Below are positions 40,078 through 50,093 of a stretch of DNA of 64,000 nucleotides, piece by piece. The stretch's first letter is position 1. Each line of letters opens with the position of its first letter. The position numbers were made by a program, and so were the translations under genes. This stretch comes from Planctomycetota bacterium (GTDB lineage: Bacteria; Planctomycetota; Planctomycetia; Gemmatales; Gemmataceae). The stretch is taken from positions 1-64,000 of the forward strand of contig JAIOPV010000178.1 in assembly GCA_021413735.1 (NCBI GenBank). Reading direction: 5' to 3'. A model generated the notes under the pieces. That model was not told where the DNA came from. It was given only the letters and a program-made list of their open reading frames with translations, and did no database searches.

Positions 40078-43070
40078 CCGCCAGCAAGCACTTCGAGCGG
40101 ATGCAAAGCGACCCGTCCCGTGAGGTCGCGTATCTGGTGCCGACACGAGGTGCCAGTTGCCACGACAGTCGCATCCGGTTCGGCGTTCACCGACGGAATC
40201 AGCGACAGATTCGCGATCGCCACGCTCACGTCGTAATGCTCCTTCTCGTAGCCGAACGAACCGGCCATGCCACAACAACCCGCGTCGAGCACCGTCAGGT
40301 CGGAACCACCCACGAGACGCAGCGCGTCAGCCGAACCCTTCACGCCAACCAGCGCCTTCTGATGGCAGTGGCCGTGGAAAAGCACCTTGCCCGTTCGCGT
40401 CGGCAGGTCGAGTGACAACCCGTTGTCACTGACCTGTTTCGCGAGCCATGAATCGGCCATCTCCGCCACGGCCGCGACTTTCTTGCCGGCAGAACCTGGC
40501 ACCAACTCGGGCCATTCATCTGAGAGCGTCAGAATGCAGCTCGGCTCCAATCCCAGAATGGGCACGCCCTGCTCGGCGAAGCGTTCCAGCTTTGCGATGC
40601 CAGTCTTCGCCAGTTCGCGAGCATCGGTCAGGAAGCCTTTCGAGATCATCGCGCGACCACAGCACACGCCCGCGAGTTCGACCGTGAACCCAGCACGTTC
40701 CAGCAGGGTGACCGCGGCGCGGCCGATCTGCGGTTCCTGGTATGTGGTGAAGCAATCGTCGAGCAACACGACTTTGCCGGAGGGCGGAGGGCGGAGGGCG
40801 GAAGGCGGAGAAGACACTTTCCCCCTTCTGCCTTCAGCTTTCCGCCTTTCGGAGAACCACTTCCGGAAGTGGTCGCGATGGAACTCCGGCAGGCTCCGGC
40901 GACGGTCGAAGCCAACGACACTTTCCATGATGCGGCGCACGAACGGTCGCCGTGCCAGCCAGTTGTTGAAGCCCGCGAACTTCACTGCAAGCGGACTCAG
41001 CCTGTGAATGTTCTTCACCGCGAGATGGCCGAGAGGTCGCGCACGGTTCGAATAGTACGCCTGCAAGAACTCGGCCTTCAACTTCGCCACGTCAACGTTC
41101 GCGGGGCACTCGCTCTTGCATGCCTTGCACGACAGACAGAGATCCATGACGTCGGCAACCCAGCGCTGCGAGAGTGGAAGCGTGGGGGTGGGCGAGAGGG
41201 GAGGTTCGGACATCGCCACCCGAAGCGCGTTCGCCCGTGCCCGCGTCGTGTGCATCTCGTCGCGGGTCGCACGGTAACTCGGACACATCGCACCGCCTTG
41301 CGTTTTGCGGCACACCCCTGCACCGTTGCACGCCTCGGAGCTCCGAAAGAAGCCGCCTTGCTTCCCGAAATCCAACACGGTCGGCGGATCGCTCGGCAGC
41401 GGTCCCGGCGGCAGTCGCCAGTTCTCCTCCATCGCAGGAGCGTCCACGACCTTCCCCGGGTTCAGCACGTTCTCGGGGTCGAAACCGCGTTTCACCTGAC
41501 GGAACGCCTCATACACTCGCGGACCGAACATCTTCCGATTCCACTCGCTTCGCACGAGACCGTCACCGTGCTCGCCGCTCAGGCTGCCGTTGAAGTTCAG
41601 CACGAGGTCGGTCACGTCCTCCATGATCTGCCGCATTTTCACCACGTCGTTCGGATCGTGCAGATTCAGCACAGGGCGAATGTGCAAGCACCCCACGCTC
41701 GCGTGACCGTAGAACGCACCATCGGTGCCGTGCCGGTGGAAGATCTCGCGGAACCTCGCAGCAAACTCCGGCAACCGCTCCGGACTGACCGCACAATCTT
41801 CCACGAATGTCGCGGGCTTGCCGTCGCCAGGCATCCCCCCGAGCAACGGCACCGCAGAACTTCGCAAGGCCCAGAGTGGATCGCGTGTTGCTGCGTCGAG
41901 CGCCGGAACCGAAGCGATCAAACCCACCGCCGGTCCGAGGCGTCGCTGGAGCTCGTGAACGCGATACGACACATCGGCTGCGTCGTCGGAACTGAACTCG
42001 ACCATCAGCAGCGCTTCGGGCCGACCGCGAACCGCAGCCATCGTGTCCTTGAGGCTTCGCTGCTGGCGTGCGAGGTCAATGAGCATTCGGTCCATCAATT
42101 CGACGGCCGACGGGCTGAGTTCCATGCACATCGCGAGAGCGTCGAGTGCAGCGCCGAGCGAATCGAACTGCGGCACGAGCAACCCGCGATGCTTCGGTCT
42201 GGGCATGAGCGCCAGTTCTGCTTCCGCGATGACGGACAGCGTGCCTTCGGAGCCGACGAGCAGGGGCACCAAAGAAGGCGGAGAGCGGAAGGCAGAAGGG
42301 GGAGTTAAAACCGAAGACAATTCTGGTCCGCCTTCCGCCTTCTGCCTTCCGCCTTCGACCAAAGCCGCGAGGTTGTATCCCGACACCTTCCGCACGATCT
42401 TCGGCGTGCGAGCGAGAATCTCGGCTGCATTCTCGCGAACAGCGGTGTCGGCTGCTCGGTAGGCGTTGCCCTCACGCGTCCGCAGTTCCAGCTTTCGCTC
42501 GTACTCCAACGGAGTGAGCGAACCGAAGGTGGCACGCGAGCCGTCGGACAGAATCACATCGAGGGACCGCACGTGATCCACCGTTTGGCCGTACACCACC
42601 GACCGTGCGCCAGCCGAGTTGTTGCCGAGCATTCCGCCAAGCGTGGCTCGGCTCGCGGTCGCCACATCCGGACCGAAGATGAACCCGTAGCGCGCGACTT
42701 CGCGGTTGAGTTGGTCAAGCACGACGCCGGGCTGAACGCGCACTTTCTGCCCGCTGACATCCACGGGGCCAACGGTATTCAGGTACTTCGAGCAGTCGAT
42801 TACGACGCCCGGCCCGATCGACTGCCCCGAAAGGCTGGTGCCGCCGCCGCGTGCGGTGATGGGCACGCCGAGGTCAGCCGCGATTTGCACGGTTGCGACC
42901 AGATCATCGGGCGTCTTCGGGATGGCGACGCCGAGCGGCCGCACGGAATAATGGCTGGCGTCGGTGGCGTAGAGATGACGGCTCGTGTCGTCGAACCGAA
43001 CTTCGCCGGTGGTGTGTTTACGCAGATTGCGAACAAGAGAATCGCGGCGTTCGGTAGCGAAGTCATGCAT
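40074..43070 (-). CDS. FAD-linked oxidase with Fe-S domain, carrying two repeat insertions
   Basis: 998 residues from ATG 43070 (the upstream frame is repeat DNA). The N-terminal half is an FAD-binding type 4 oxidase ([38 protein letters not shown]). The Fe-S domain follows with [20 protein letters not shown], then CCG-type modules ([32 protein letters not shown]) as in glycolate oxidase GlpC/D-lactate dehydrogenase Dld-type proteins. Two palindromic repeats are read through in frame: one codes for about 27 residues ending [11 protein letters not shown] within the FAD domain, the other for about 24 residues ([10 protein letters not shown] to RPPPS) between Fe-S and CCG parts. Likely a D-lactate or glycolate-type membrane-linked dehydrogenase. 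Confidence 0.87.
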   Translation of the reverse strand: MHDFATERRDSLVRNLRKHTTGEVRFDDTSRHLYATDASHYSVRPLGVAIPKTPDDLVATVQIAADLGVPITARGGGTSLSGQSIGPGVVIDCSKYLNTVGPVDVSGQKVRVQPGVVLDQLNREVARYGFIFGPDVATASRATLGGMLGNNSAGARSVVYGQTVDHVRSLDVILSDGSRATFGSLTPLEYERKLELRTREGNAYRAADTAVRENAAEILARTPKIVRKVSGYNLAALVEGGRQKAEGGPELSSVLTPPSAFRSPPSLVPLLVGSEGTLSVIAEAELALMPRPKHRGLLVPQFDSLGAALDALAMCMELSPSAVELMDRMLIDLARQQRSLKDTMAAVRGRPEALLMVEFSSDDAADVSYRVHELQRRLGPAVGLIASVPALDAATRDPLWALRSSAVPLLGGMPGDGKPATFVEDCAVSPERLPEFAARFREIFHRHGTDGAFYGHASVGCLHIRPVLNLHDPNDVVKMRQIMEDVTDLVLNFNGSLSGEHGDGLVRSEWNRKMFGPRVYEAFRQVKRGFDPENVLNPGKVVDAPAMEENWRLPPGPLPSDPPTVLDFGKQGGFFRSSEACNGAGVCRKTQGGAMCPSYRATRDEMHTTRARANALRVAMSEPPLSPTPTLPLSQRWVADVMDLCLSCKACKSECPANVDVAKLKAEFLQAYYSNRARPLGHLAVKNIHRLSPLAVKFAGFNNWLARRPFVRRIMESVVGFDRRRSLPEFHRDHFRKWFSERRKAEGRRGKVSSPPSALRPPPSGKVVLLDDCFTTYQEPQIGRAAVTLLERAGFTVELAGVCCGRAMISKGFLTDARELAKTGIAKLERFAEQGVPILGLEPSCILTLSDEWPELVPGSAGKKVAAVAEMADSWLAKQVSDNGLSLDLPTRTGKVLFHGHCHQKALVGVKGSADALRLVGGSDLTVLDAGCCGMAGSFGYEKEHYDVSVAIANLSLIPSVNAEPDATVVATGTSCRHQIRDLTGRVALHPLEVLAGG
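40775..40851. repeat. Palindromic repeat in frame inside the FAD/Fe-S gene
   Basis: GGAGGGCGGAGGGCGGAGGG to CTTCAGCTTTCCGCCTTTCG, same family as 19416 and 42271. Read through without stop or frameshift. Confidence 0.85.
42271..42357. repeat. Second palindromic repeat in frame inside the FAD/Fe-S gene
   Basis: AAGAAGGCGGAGAGCGGAAG to CCTTCTGCCTTCCGCCTTCG, inserted between the conserved segments SGYNLAALV and [14 protein letters not shown]. Read through without stop or frameshift. Confidence 0.85.
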
Positions 43071-43559
43071 CCGGCTATTGTCCGTATGTTGCCCCCATGG
43101 GGCAACCGCTTCGCTTATTCGGATGTCGTCCCAAAGGGACGACATCTTCACGGTGCGTCTTGTCCGTGCCCGTGCCCGAATTCGTTTTTGTTTTTCCCGC
43201 CTTCCCGTCGTTGGTCGTCCCGTTGGGACGACCGCTTCACGGTGCGTCTGGCTTCCCCGCTTCCCCACATTCCCCAATTGTGACTTCACTACCCATCGCA
43301 ATCTTCCCCATTAGACCAAACCCACTATTCGCGATTCCCGTCACACACGGTCCATTCTGGAATCTTGCTCAAGACGACGTTCCACCTATGCCGATTCTTC
43401 CAAACAGCAGGACGATATGCATTGTCCGGCCCAGGGTGAGTATCGGGGGATGCTCATCAGTCGCACCGAGCGACAACTGGGAACGAGTCGCCGGATCAGG
43501 GGGAGTGCTCGGCCGGCGGCCGTGTCGTCCCGCCACGGCTGGCAGAGCAGGAGCGTGCC
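43071..43559. repeat. Repeat-rich gap
   Basis: Two direct copies of a CGTCCC...GGGACGAC unit each followed by CTTCACGGTGCGTCT (43128 and 43218 regions) and a half copy of the CCGTGCCCGTGCCCG family (43163-43178). From 43290 to 43559 I see no further structure; the barrel gene promoter should be there. Confidence 0.55.
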
Positions 43560-45137
43560 ATGCGGAAAAGATTTCTGGGATCTATCGCTGCGTTGGCGGC
43601 AGGAGCCAGCGCAGCTTGGGGTCAAAGCCCGATGCCGGTTACACCGGCAGGAGGAGCCCCAGCGGCCATCGCCCGCGCCGGGGATATCATTCCCGTGCAA
43701 GGGCCTGCGCCGGTCGTCATGCCACCCATTGCAGTCGGCCCACCGGGCGATCCGCAAGGGCTGGGGCCAACGGCAGGCCTCGGGCCACCGCCTGGGCCAA
43801 TGTACCCGAACCCGGGGCCATACACGGCTCCGATGTATCAGCCACCACCGCCATCCGGCTACGGTGCCGCGAGCACGGTTTGGTTCACGGGTGAATACTT
43901 TATCGGGTTCGGAACTTCCGAGCACGTGGGCTTCCCACTGCTCACGTCCGGCTCGCCGGGCCAGAAGGGCATCATCGGAATGCCGACAACCACCACCCTC
44001 ATCGGTGGCGGTAACATCAACCTCGGCGGGATCAGTGGGTTCCGATTGGGTGGTGGGTTCTTCGGCGATGCCGACCGCCGTTTCGGCTTCGACTTCAGTA
44101 GCTTTTACGCCCAGCCGACCGAGTACTCGAAGACGTTCGACGCGAACTCGGGCAACGCCGGACCCGATCAGATTGCGGGGGTGGTCTCCCAGTTCGGGGC
44201 AACCGCGGGAGCCGGAATTCCGGTGCTGGCTCGGCCATTCATCGACACCACAACTGGAGCTAGTACCAGCTTGGTCGTCGTGAGTCCGGACATCCCAGGT
44301 GCCATCCCGGGGACGAGTTCCCTGTCGGTCGGAAGGGCAAGCGTTTCGGTTCGCAGTTCGCTGTGGTCTGCTGATCCCAGCGCGATCTTCAACGTGTTCC
44401 GATCGGACCCGACCCGACGACTGATGTTGTCTTTCGATGCACTGGCTGGTTACAAGTACCTCCAGTTCGACGAAGAGTTCGTCATGAGCTCGCATACCCT
44501 GCTTCGGGGTTTGACGCCGGTCGAAACGTTCTCCACAGGGCCGTTCGGGGTGCCTGTTTCGAATGGCATCACCTTGACGCCAACCCCCGTGGGTGTTGGT
44601 GGAGTGACCACGCGGTCGCCCTCGTCCCTGGACATCGCGGACCGGTTCGTGACGACGAACAAGTTCAACGGCGGTAACTTAGGCTTCAAGGCCGAGGCTC
44701 GCTACGGGATGTTCACCTTCTCCACTCGGGCGATGGTTGGCATCGGCCAGATGCATGAGACGTTGCGAATCCGGGGGGTGACCTCGTTCCAGAATACGGA
44801 CAACGGCCGCTCAGGCTTCGCTTACGGTGGTCTGTACGCCAACGCTTCGAACATCGGGACGTACACGAACGACGAGTTCTGTATCATCCCGGACCTGAAC
44901 GCGACGGTTGGCATCAACCTGACGAAATCGCTGAGCATGTATGTCGGTTACAACGTCATCTACATTAGCAAGTCGATTCGACCGGGTAACCAGTTGAATC
45001 CGGTCATCGATGCCTCGACGGTTCCGTTCAGTCAGACCTATGGAGCTGCCGGTTCGATTCCGGGTGTCATGAAGCCCATGATTCAGCAGGAATACTGGCT
45101 CCAGGGTGCAAGCTTCGGGTTCGCGTTCAAGTACTGA
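43560..45137 (+). CDS. BBP7-family outer-membrane beta-barrel protein
   Basis: 525 residues. The signal peptide is FLGSIAALAAGASAAWGQSP. A Pro/Gly-rich linker (about 25-100) leads to a barrel that starts VWFTGEYFIGFGTSEHVGFP and includes LIGGGNINLGGISGFRLGGG, the hallmark of planctomycete BBP7 barrels, with alternating strands to the C-terminal WLQGASFGFAFKY, ending in an aromatic-basic pair typical of outer-membrane proteins. A porin or surface role is likely. Monocistronic. Confidence 0.85.
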   Translation: MRKRFLGSIAALAAGASAAWGQSPMPVTPAGGAPAAIARAGDIIPVQGPAPVVMPPIAVGPPGDPQGLGPTAGLGPPPGPMYPNPGPYTAPMYQPPPPSGYGAASTVWFTGEYFIGFGTSEHVGFPLLTSGSPGQKGIIGMPTTTTLIGGGNINLGGISGFRLGGGFFGDADRRFGFDFSSFYAQPTEYSKTFDANSGNAGPDQIAGVVSQFGATAGAGIPVLARPFIDTTTGASTSLVVVSPDIPGAIPGTSSLSVGRASVSVRSSLWSADPSAIFNVFRSDPTRRLMLSFDALAGYKYLQFDEEFVMSSHTLLRGLTPVETFSTGPFGVPVSNGITLTPTPVGVGGVTTRSPSSLDIADRFVTTNKFNGGNLGFKAEARYGMFTFSTRAMVGIGQMHETLRIRGVTSFQNTDNGRSGFAYGGLYANASNIGTYTNDEFCIIPDLNATVGINLTKSLSMYVGYNVIYISKSIRPGNQLNPVIDASTVPFSQTYGAAGSIPGVMKPMIQQEYWLQGASFGFAFKY

Positions 45138-45379
45138 CCTCATTCCGGCCCCCCGGCCGACACGCTCCCGCCCGTGGGCTTTTGCCTGCGGGCGTGTTCG
45201 TTTGGTTCGTGTTTGGTGTTGAGTGTTTTGGACGGTCTCTTTCGCGTTCGCAAGTCACGACTCAGACCACATTCGCCACATTCGCCATTACCCCGACTGC
45301 CGGCGTTGTAACCGCGACCGGATCGAGGGTAGCATGTCAGGAAGGAACACAATTCGCAGATACGTCAGGGACGAGCCCA

Positions 45380-47206
45380 ATGGCGAAGGCCAAAAACCCA
45401 GAACCGATAACCCCATCACCTGCGTCGGCGGAATACACAGTCGTCGCTCGGCGCTACCGTCCACAGCAGTTCGCCGAATTGATCGGGCAAGAACACGTCG
45501 CCAGCGCCCTCATCAACTCACTGCAATCGGGTCGCGTTGCTCACGCTTATCTGTTCACCGGGGCACGCGGCGTCGGCAAGACGAGTGCGGCCCGCATTCT
45601 CGCCAAAGCACTGAACTGCGTCGAAGGCCCGACCCCAACGCCGTGCGACAAGTGCAACAACTGTAAAGCCATCGCCACTGGCGACGACGACGACGTTCGC
45701 GAAATCGACGGTGCCAGCAACAACAAGGTCGAAGACATTCGCGATATCCGGCACGGCGTCGGTGCGAGCACCATGCGCAGCCGGTACAAGATCTACATCA
45801 TCGACGAAGTCCACATGCTCTCGACGCCGGCGTTCAACGCTCTGCTCAAGACGCTCGAAGAGCCACCGCCGCACGTCAAGTTCATCCTCGCCACGACCGA
45901 AGTGCAGAAGATCCCGATCACGATCCTGTCGCGGTGCCAGCGGTTTGACTTCTCGCACGTCGGACCTGGAAAGATATTCGACCAACTGAAGAAGATCGTC
46001 GAACGCGAGAAGCTCCAGGCGGACGACGACGCCCTGAAACTGATCGCGAGGCGGGCCGGCGGCTCGATGCGCGATTCGCAATCACTGCTCGATCAGCTTC
46101 TCGCGTCGTGTGCTGGGAAACTCACTTCCGAGCAGGTCAATGCCGTTCTCGGCACGGCGGGCGACGAACGGGTCACGGAGCTTGCTGCCGCGATTCTGAA
46201 GCATGATGCGAAGTCCGCTCTCGATCTGCTTTCCGTGTGGGTCGAACGCGGGCTTCAGATCGGGGAACTCGTCGATCAGTTGGTGGGGTATTGGCGATCG
46301 CTCATGCTCGTGAGTTGCGGCGGGCCGGATGTGCGGGAGCTTCCCGTGACGCCGACCCAGAAAGAAGCGGTCATCGGGCAGGCAAAACTGACAAACCTCG
46401 ACGCAATTCTTGCCGGTCTTGAAGTGTGGACCGTCACGCGGTCGCGGCTCCGAGATACCCCACATACCCAGGTTTTACTGGAGATGGCGGTCGTGCGGTT
46501 GTGCCGAATGGATGAACTGCTTTCAGTCGGCCAGCTCATTCAGGCGTTGAGCCAACCGGGGGCTGTAACTGTGTCGGCGGGGGCTTCCGCGAAGCCAGGA
46601 AAGGCAGTTGTTGCCCCACCAGAAGCAGGCGAGAGCGCAAAAAAAAACGGCCAACTGACGCCTAACGCGGCAGTCAGCGGCCAGGTGAACACGAGCGAGA
46701 ACGCGACCTTAACTCTTTCAGAATCAACGCTTGGGGAAGTGTGGAAGCGACTGCTTCAGCTTACGGGTGAGCGGTACGCGATTCTTGGCAACTATCTCAA
46801 AGTCGCAAATTCATATGCAATTTTCGGGCCAAACGCTCTAGCTATCCGATTCAGTGCGGAGTATAACCACCAGTACGAAGCGTGTGCTGGCGAAGCGAGT
46901 ACGAAGCGACTTCAGGAGGTTCTGACAGCGGTTCTCGGTGCTCCTGCTCAGGTGCGAGTCGATCGAGTCTCAGGGTCAGCAGCGGTCGCCCAAACAGGGG
47001 CTTCCACCAACGGACCAATGAACGGAGCGGACCGCAAGAAGCACCTGATGTCGTTGCCGTTGTTCGCGAAAGCGAGCGAAACATTTGGAGCGCAGATTTG
47101 GCACGTGGACGACGAATTCGACCCCGCAGCCAAGCCCCGCAAGTCCGGAACGACCGAAACGGATGCCGACGATGCGGAAGATGCTCCCACCACCGATGAG
47201 ATCTGA
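45380..47206 (+). CDS. dnaX: DNA polymerase III subunits gamma/tau
   Basis: 608 residues from ATG 45380. The clamp-loader ATPase is complete: RRYRPQQFAELIGQEHVASA, Walker A GARGVGKT (61-68), zinc module CDKCNNC, Walker B IYIIDEVHMLS, sensor 1 FILATTEVQKIP and SRC box SRCQRFDF. Domain III follows, and from about residue 420 a less conserved tau region. At codons 420-423 the sequence has nine consecutive A residues and a following stem-loop, with a stop in the -1 frame giving a 428-residue gamma form. It is the first gene of dnaX-ybaB-90aa-recR, an order conserved in many bacteria. Confidence 0.96.
   Translation: MAKAKNPEPITPSPASAEYTVVARRYRPQQFAELIGQEHVASALINSLQSGRVAHAYLFTGARGVGKTSAARILAKALNCVEGPTPTPCDKCNNCKAIATGDDDDVREIDGASNNKVEDIRDIRHGVGASTMRSRYKIYIIDEVHMLSTPAFNALLKTLEEPPPHVKFILATTEVQKIPITILSRCQRFDFSHVGPGKIFDQLKKIVEREKLQADDDALKLIARRAGGSMRDSQSLLDQLLASCAGKLTSEQVNAVLGTAGDERVTELAAAILKHDAKSALDLLSVWVERGLQIGELVDQLVGYWRSLMLVSCGGPDVRELPVTPTQKEAVIGQAKLTNLDAILAGLEVWTVTRSRLRDTPHTQVLLEMAVVRLCRMDELLSVGQLIQALSQPGAVTVSAGASAKPGKAVVAPPEAGESAKKNGQLTPNAAVSGQVNTSENATLTLSESTLGEVWKRLLQLTGERYAILGNYLKVANSYAIFGPNALAIRFSAEYNHQYEACAGEASTKRLQEVLTAVLGAPAQVRVDRVSGSAAVAQTGASTNGPMNGADRKKHLMSLPLFAKASETFGAQIWHVDDEFDPAAKPRKSGTTETDADDAEDAPTTDEI
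46639..46682 (+). promoter_or_regulatory. Programmed frameshift signal in dnaX
   Basis: Nine A residues (46639-46647) are followed seven bases later by a stem: CTGAC+GCC (46555-like positions 46655-46662) pairs with GGC+GTCAG (46669-46677, one bulged A), and outer GGCC (46649-46652) pairs with GGCC (46679-46682). The -1 frame stops at TAA 46663-46665, in the loop. Confidence 0.8.
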
Positions 47207-47210
47207 CACC

Positions 47211-47567
47211 ATGTTTAAAGAACTCGGCTCGATGCTCAGCATCCTCAAGAATCAGGGGAAGATTCAGGAGGAGATTCAGAAGTTCCAGGCGCAAGTTGGG
47301 AACATCACTGCCGAGGCGTCGGCCGGCGCTGGTTACGTCACGGTGAAGGTGAATGGCCGCATGGAGATTCTGGCAGTTCGCATCTCCGAAGAAGCCATGA
47401 AGCTGAACGACCGCGAGATGCTCGAAGACCTGATCGCCGGGGCCACGAATCAGGCGTTGAACAAGGTTCGCCAGCAACTGGCAACGGAAAGCGAAAAGAT
47501 GGCTTCGAACATGGGCTTGCCGCCCGGCATGCTCGGGAGTGGGGGATTTCCGGGAATGGGAGGCTGA
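47211..47567 (+). CDS. ybaB: YbaB/EbfC nucleoid-associated protein
   Basis: 118 residues from ATG 47211, four bases after the dnaX stop. It has the YbaB pattern: MFKELGSMLSILKNQGKIQE, a coiled helix, ITAEASAGAGYVTVKVNGRM, then LEDLIAGATNQALNKVRQQL and a Gly/Met-rich tail (GSGGFPGMGG). Family members are dimeric DNA-binding proteins. Position between dnaX and recR is the classical one. Confidence 0.93.
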   Translation: MFKELGSMLSILKNQGKIQEEIQKFQAQVGNITAEASAGAGYVTVKVNGRMEILAVRISEEAMKLNDREMLEDLIAGATNQALNKVRQQLATESEKMASNMGLPPGMLGSGGFPGMGG

Positions 47568-47570
47568 ACG

Positions 47571-47843
47571 ATGCGAGAGTTTATCGTCACGCTCCGGTGT
47601 GGGAAGCGTTACACGGTCAAAGCCGACCGGGTAGCAGTTCACAACGCACAATACCTCGCGCTCCTGGTCGATCGAGCTGCGATCGCGAATAACCCCGCTC
47701 CTGAGGGCGACATTGTTTCGCTGTTTGAACGGTCGCAGGTGACCGCGGTTATGACGCGGGAACATCTCGTTTCGGAAGAGAAGTGCGATTCGACCCCTGG
47801 GCCATATGTGGTCGGTGGGGGCGATGACCCGATTCCGTTCTGA
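47571..47843 (+). CDS. Hypothetical protein between ybaB and recR
   Basis: 90 residues, three bases after ybaB. It reads as a small beta-rich protein: MREFIVTLRCGKRYTVKADR, VAVHNAQYLALLVDRAA, and VSLFERSQVTAVMTREHLVS, with a Gly/Asp/Pro tail. No family known to me. Tight spacing places it in the dnaX-recR operon, suggesting a part in replication or repair, or just co-transcription. Confidence 0.75.
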   Translation: MREFIVTLRCGKRYTVKADRVAVHNAQYLALLVDRAAIANNPAPEGDIVSLFERSQVTAVMTREHLVSEEKCDSTPGPYVVGGGDDPIPF

Positions 47844-47851
47844 TGAGGTCT

Positions 47852-47891
47852 CGCCGCAAGCGGCGTAACGCTGCGCCGCAAGCGGCGAATT
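47852..47891. repeat. Palindromic repeat within the dnaX-recR operon
   Basis: TCGCCGCAAGCGGCGTAACG and TGCGCCGCAAGCGGCGAA: two tandem GCCGCAAGCGGC palindromes between the 90-residue gene and recR, 14 bases before the recR GTG. Confidence 0.7.
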
Positions 47892-47904
47892 TGCGAGGTA
47901 TGAC

Positions 47905-48504
47905 GTGGCCGACGTTGGCGGAGTGATCGCTCGATTGCTTGAGGAGTTGACCAAACTCCCAGGCATCGGTCCGAAGAGCGCAGAGCGAATCGCCCACTTT
48001 TTGCTGTCGGGTGACCGCCACAACGCGGTATCCCTAGCGAACGCTTTGCGAGGGGTCGCCGAGAAGGTGCGTGCCTGCCGTGAGTGCTTCAACCTCACGG
48101 AAGGCGAGTTGTGTCCGATCTGTGCCGACCCCAAGCGAGATGGCGGGTTGGTGTGTGTGGTCGAAACCCCGCGTGATGTGGGGTCGTTCGAGCGAGCGGG
48201 GACATTCCGGGGACGCTATCACGTCCTCGGCGGTCGCCTTGCTCCCCTCGACGGAATGGGGCCGGATCGGTTGACGTTTACGGCTCTGGTCGAACGGATT
48301 CGCAAAGGGGGCGTGCGAGAAGTGATTCTCGCAACAAGCCCGACTCTGGAAGGCGACGGAACCGCCCTGTTCGCGTCGAATTTATTGTCAGGAACATCGG
48401 TGTCTGTGACCCGTTTGGCACGAGGATTGCCGAGCGGGAGTTCTCTTGAGTTGGCGAACGCTCAAATGCTGTCCGAGGCTCTGGAAGGTCGGCGGGCGTT
48501 CTGA
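47905..48504 (+). CDS. recR: Recombination mediator RecR
   Basis: 199 residues from GTG 47905, normal length. The helix-hairpin-helix LTKLPGIGPKSAERIAHFLL (about 13-32), the zinc finger CRECFNLTEGELCPIC (about 57-72), the Toprim domain with LVCVVETPRDVGSFERAGTF, and the final VTRLARGLPSGSSLELANAQ are all present. It works with RecO to load RecA at gaps. Confidence 0.96.
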   Translation: MADVGGVIARLLEELTKLPGIGPKSAERIAHFLLSGDRHNAVSLANALRGVAEKVRACRECFNLTEGELCPICADPKRDGGLVCVVETPRDVGSFERAGTFRGRYHVLGGRLAPLDGMGPDRLTFTALVERIRKGGVREVILATSPTLEGDGTALFASNLLSGTSVSVTRLARGLPSGSSLELANAQMLSEALEGRRAF

Positions 48505-48557
48505 CTCGGAGGCGAGCTGGGAAACCGGAGCCTCGACCAGTCAATGGAGACGGTGAG

Positions 48558-50078
48558 ATGAGCGGAATGGGTCTGAGAATGGACATCCACCAGGGACTGG
48601 CCCAGCGGCAGATCCTGGCTCCTCGCATGATCCAATCAATGGAGATCCTTCAACTCCCAATCGCCGACTTGCAGGCGAAGATCGAGAAGGAGTTGCAAGA
48701 GAATCCCTTCCTCGAACAAAAAGAGAAGCACGGCGAAACCGACGAGGTCGTTCCCGAGTTCAACCCCGACGCCCCGCTGAAACACGACTCGACAGGCGAC
48801 CTCGAATTCAGCCGACTTGATGAACTGAACCGCGACTGGGATAACCACTTCAACGAGGAACATCGGGTCAGTCGCGGTGCGATGGACGAGGAAGGCGACC
48901 GCAAGCTCGACGCGATGGCGAATATGGCGAACCGCCCGCAGTCGCTGCAGGACCGGCTCGCGGAACAACTCGGTGAGATGGAGTTGGACGAGGAACAGCG
49001 GCGGCTCGCGAAGCACATTTGCAGCTTCGTGGACCGCACCGGCTATCTGGGTGCCCGTGAGAAGGCGAGCGAAGAAGACGACAAGGACACGTTCCGCACG
49101 GTGACGCTCACCGAGATCGCCGCTGCGTACGACACGTTCGTCACCGAAGAAGAGATCGAGGAAACGCTGGTTGATATCGTCCAGAAGCTGGAACCGCCGG
49201 GCGTGGCTGCACGCGATCTGAAAGAGTGCTTGCTGAATCAGATCACGTCCGACACGCCGTGCCGCGATGCCCTGCGGGTGCTCGTTCGCGATCACCTCGA
49301 AGACATCGCAAACAACCGCATTCCGGTTATCCAGAAGGCCACGAAGTTCGACATCCCGCTGATTCAGGACGCAATCGAAGCTCTGCATCACCTCGACCCG
49401 AAGCCTGGACTGAAGTTCGCCGAGGTGGAAACGCGATATGTGATGCCGGATGTGATCGTCGAACGCAACGACGACGACGACTTCAACATTCGACTCACCG
49501 ACGAGTGGATTCCGAAGATCCGCATTAGCAAGCGGACGGTCGATCTCATCAAGAACAAAGACCTCAACGACGAAGTGCGCGAGAAACTGCGCAAGAAGCT
49601 ACAGTCGGCCGACTGGTTGGTGAAGGCCGTCGAGCAGCGTCGCAATACGCTCTTGAAAGTCACGCGAGCGATCATCGAACACCAACGGCCGTTCCTCGAT
49701 ATCGGCATGGACCACATCCAGCCGTTGAAGATGCAGCAGATTGCCGATCAGGTGAAGGTTCACGTCACGACGGTGAGCCGAGCTGTGGACGACAAGTGGG
49801 TGCAGACGCCGCGAGGCGTGTTTCCGCTGAAGCGTTTCTTCGGCGGCGGCAAGGAAAACAAGCAGACCGGCGAAGACGTTGCATACGAAGTGATGAAGCA
49901 GAAGCTCATGGAACTCGTGAGCAACGAGAACAAGTCGATGCCGTTGTCGGATGAGGAACTGGTGACGAAGTTGAACGACTCGGGCTATCCGGTTGCACGC
50001 CGCACGGTGACGAAGTATCGCAAGATGCTGAAGATCCCATCGAGCCGGCAACGCAAGGACTGGTCTTTGGGAAGCTGA
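48558..50078 (+). CDS. rpoN: RNA polymerase sigma-54 factor
   Basis: 506 residues. Region I is Gln/Leu-rich (QGLAQRQILAPRMIQSMEIL) and binds the activator and core; region II is acidic (about 45-110, VPEFNPDAPLKHDSTGDLEF); the core-binding and DNA-binding domains follow, ending with the RpoN box ARRTVTKYR at about 480-488. Sigma-54 needs an AAA+ enhancer-binding activator, none of which is in the window. It lies 53 bases downstream of recR on the same strand. The insert at about 155-175 (EDDKDTFRTVTLTEIAAAY) is charged and somewhat longer than in proteobacteria. Confidence 0.96.
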   Translation: MSGMGLRMDIHQGLAQRQILAPRMIQSMEILQLPIADLQAKIEKELQENPFLEQKEKHGETDEVVPEFNPDAPLKHDSTGDLEFSRLDELNRDWDNHFNEEHRVSRGAMDEEGDRKLDAMANMANRPQSLQDRLAEQLGEMELDEEQRRLAKHICSFVDRTGYLGAREKASEEDDKDTFRTVTLTEIAAAYDTFVTEEEIEETLVDIVQKLEPPGVAARDLKECLLNQITSDTPCRDALRVLVRDHLEDIANNRIPVIQKATKFDIPLIQDAIEALHHLDPKPGLKFAEVETRYVMPDVIVERNDDDDFNIRLTDEWIPKIRISKRTVDLIKNKDLNDEVREKLRKKLQSADWLVKAVEQRRNTLLKVTRAIIEHQRPFLDIGMDHIQPLKMQQIADQVKVHVTTVSRAVDDKWVQTPRGVFPLKRFFGGGKENKQTGEDVAYEVMKQKLMELVSNENKSMPLSDEELVTKLNDSGYPVARRTVTKYRKMLKIPSSRQRKDWSLGS

Positions 50079-50093
50079 CCGGTCAGAAGAGAT

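Noticed and set aside
41078-42308. Plus-strand frame of 479 codons in the FAD/Fe-S gene
   Set aside because: Antisense shadow; the minus-strand protein has complete FAD and Fe-S motifs.
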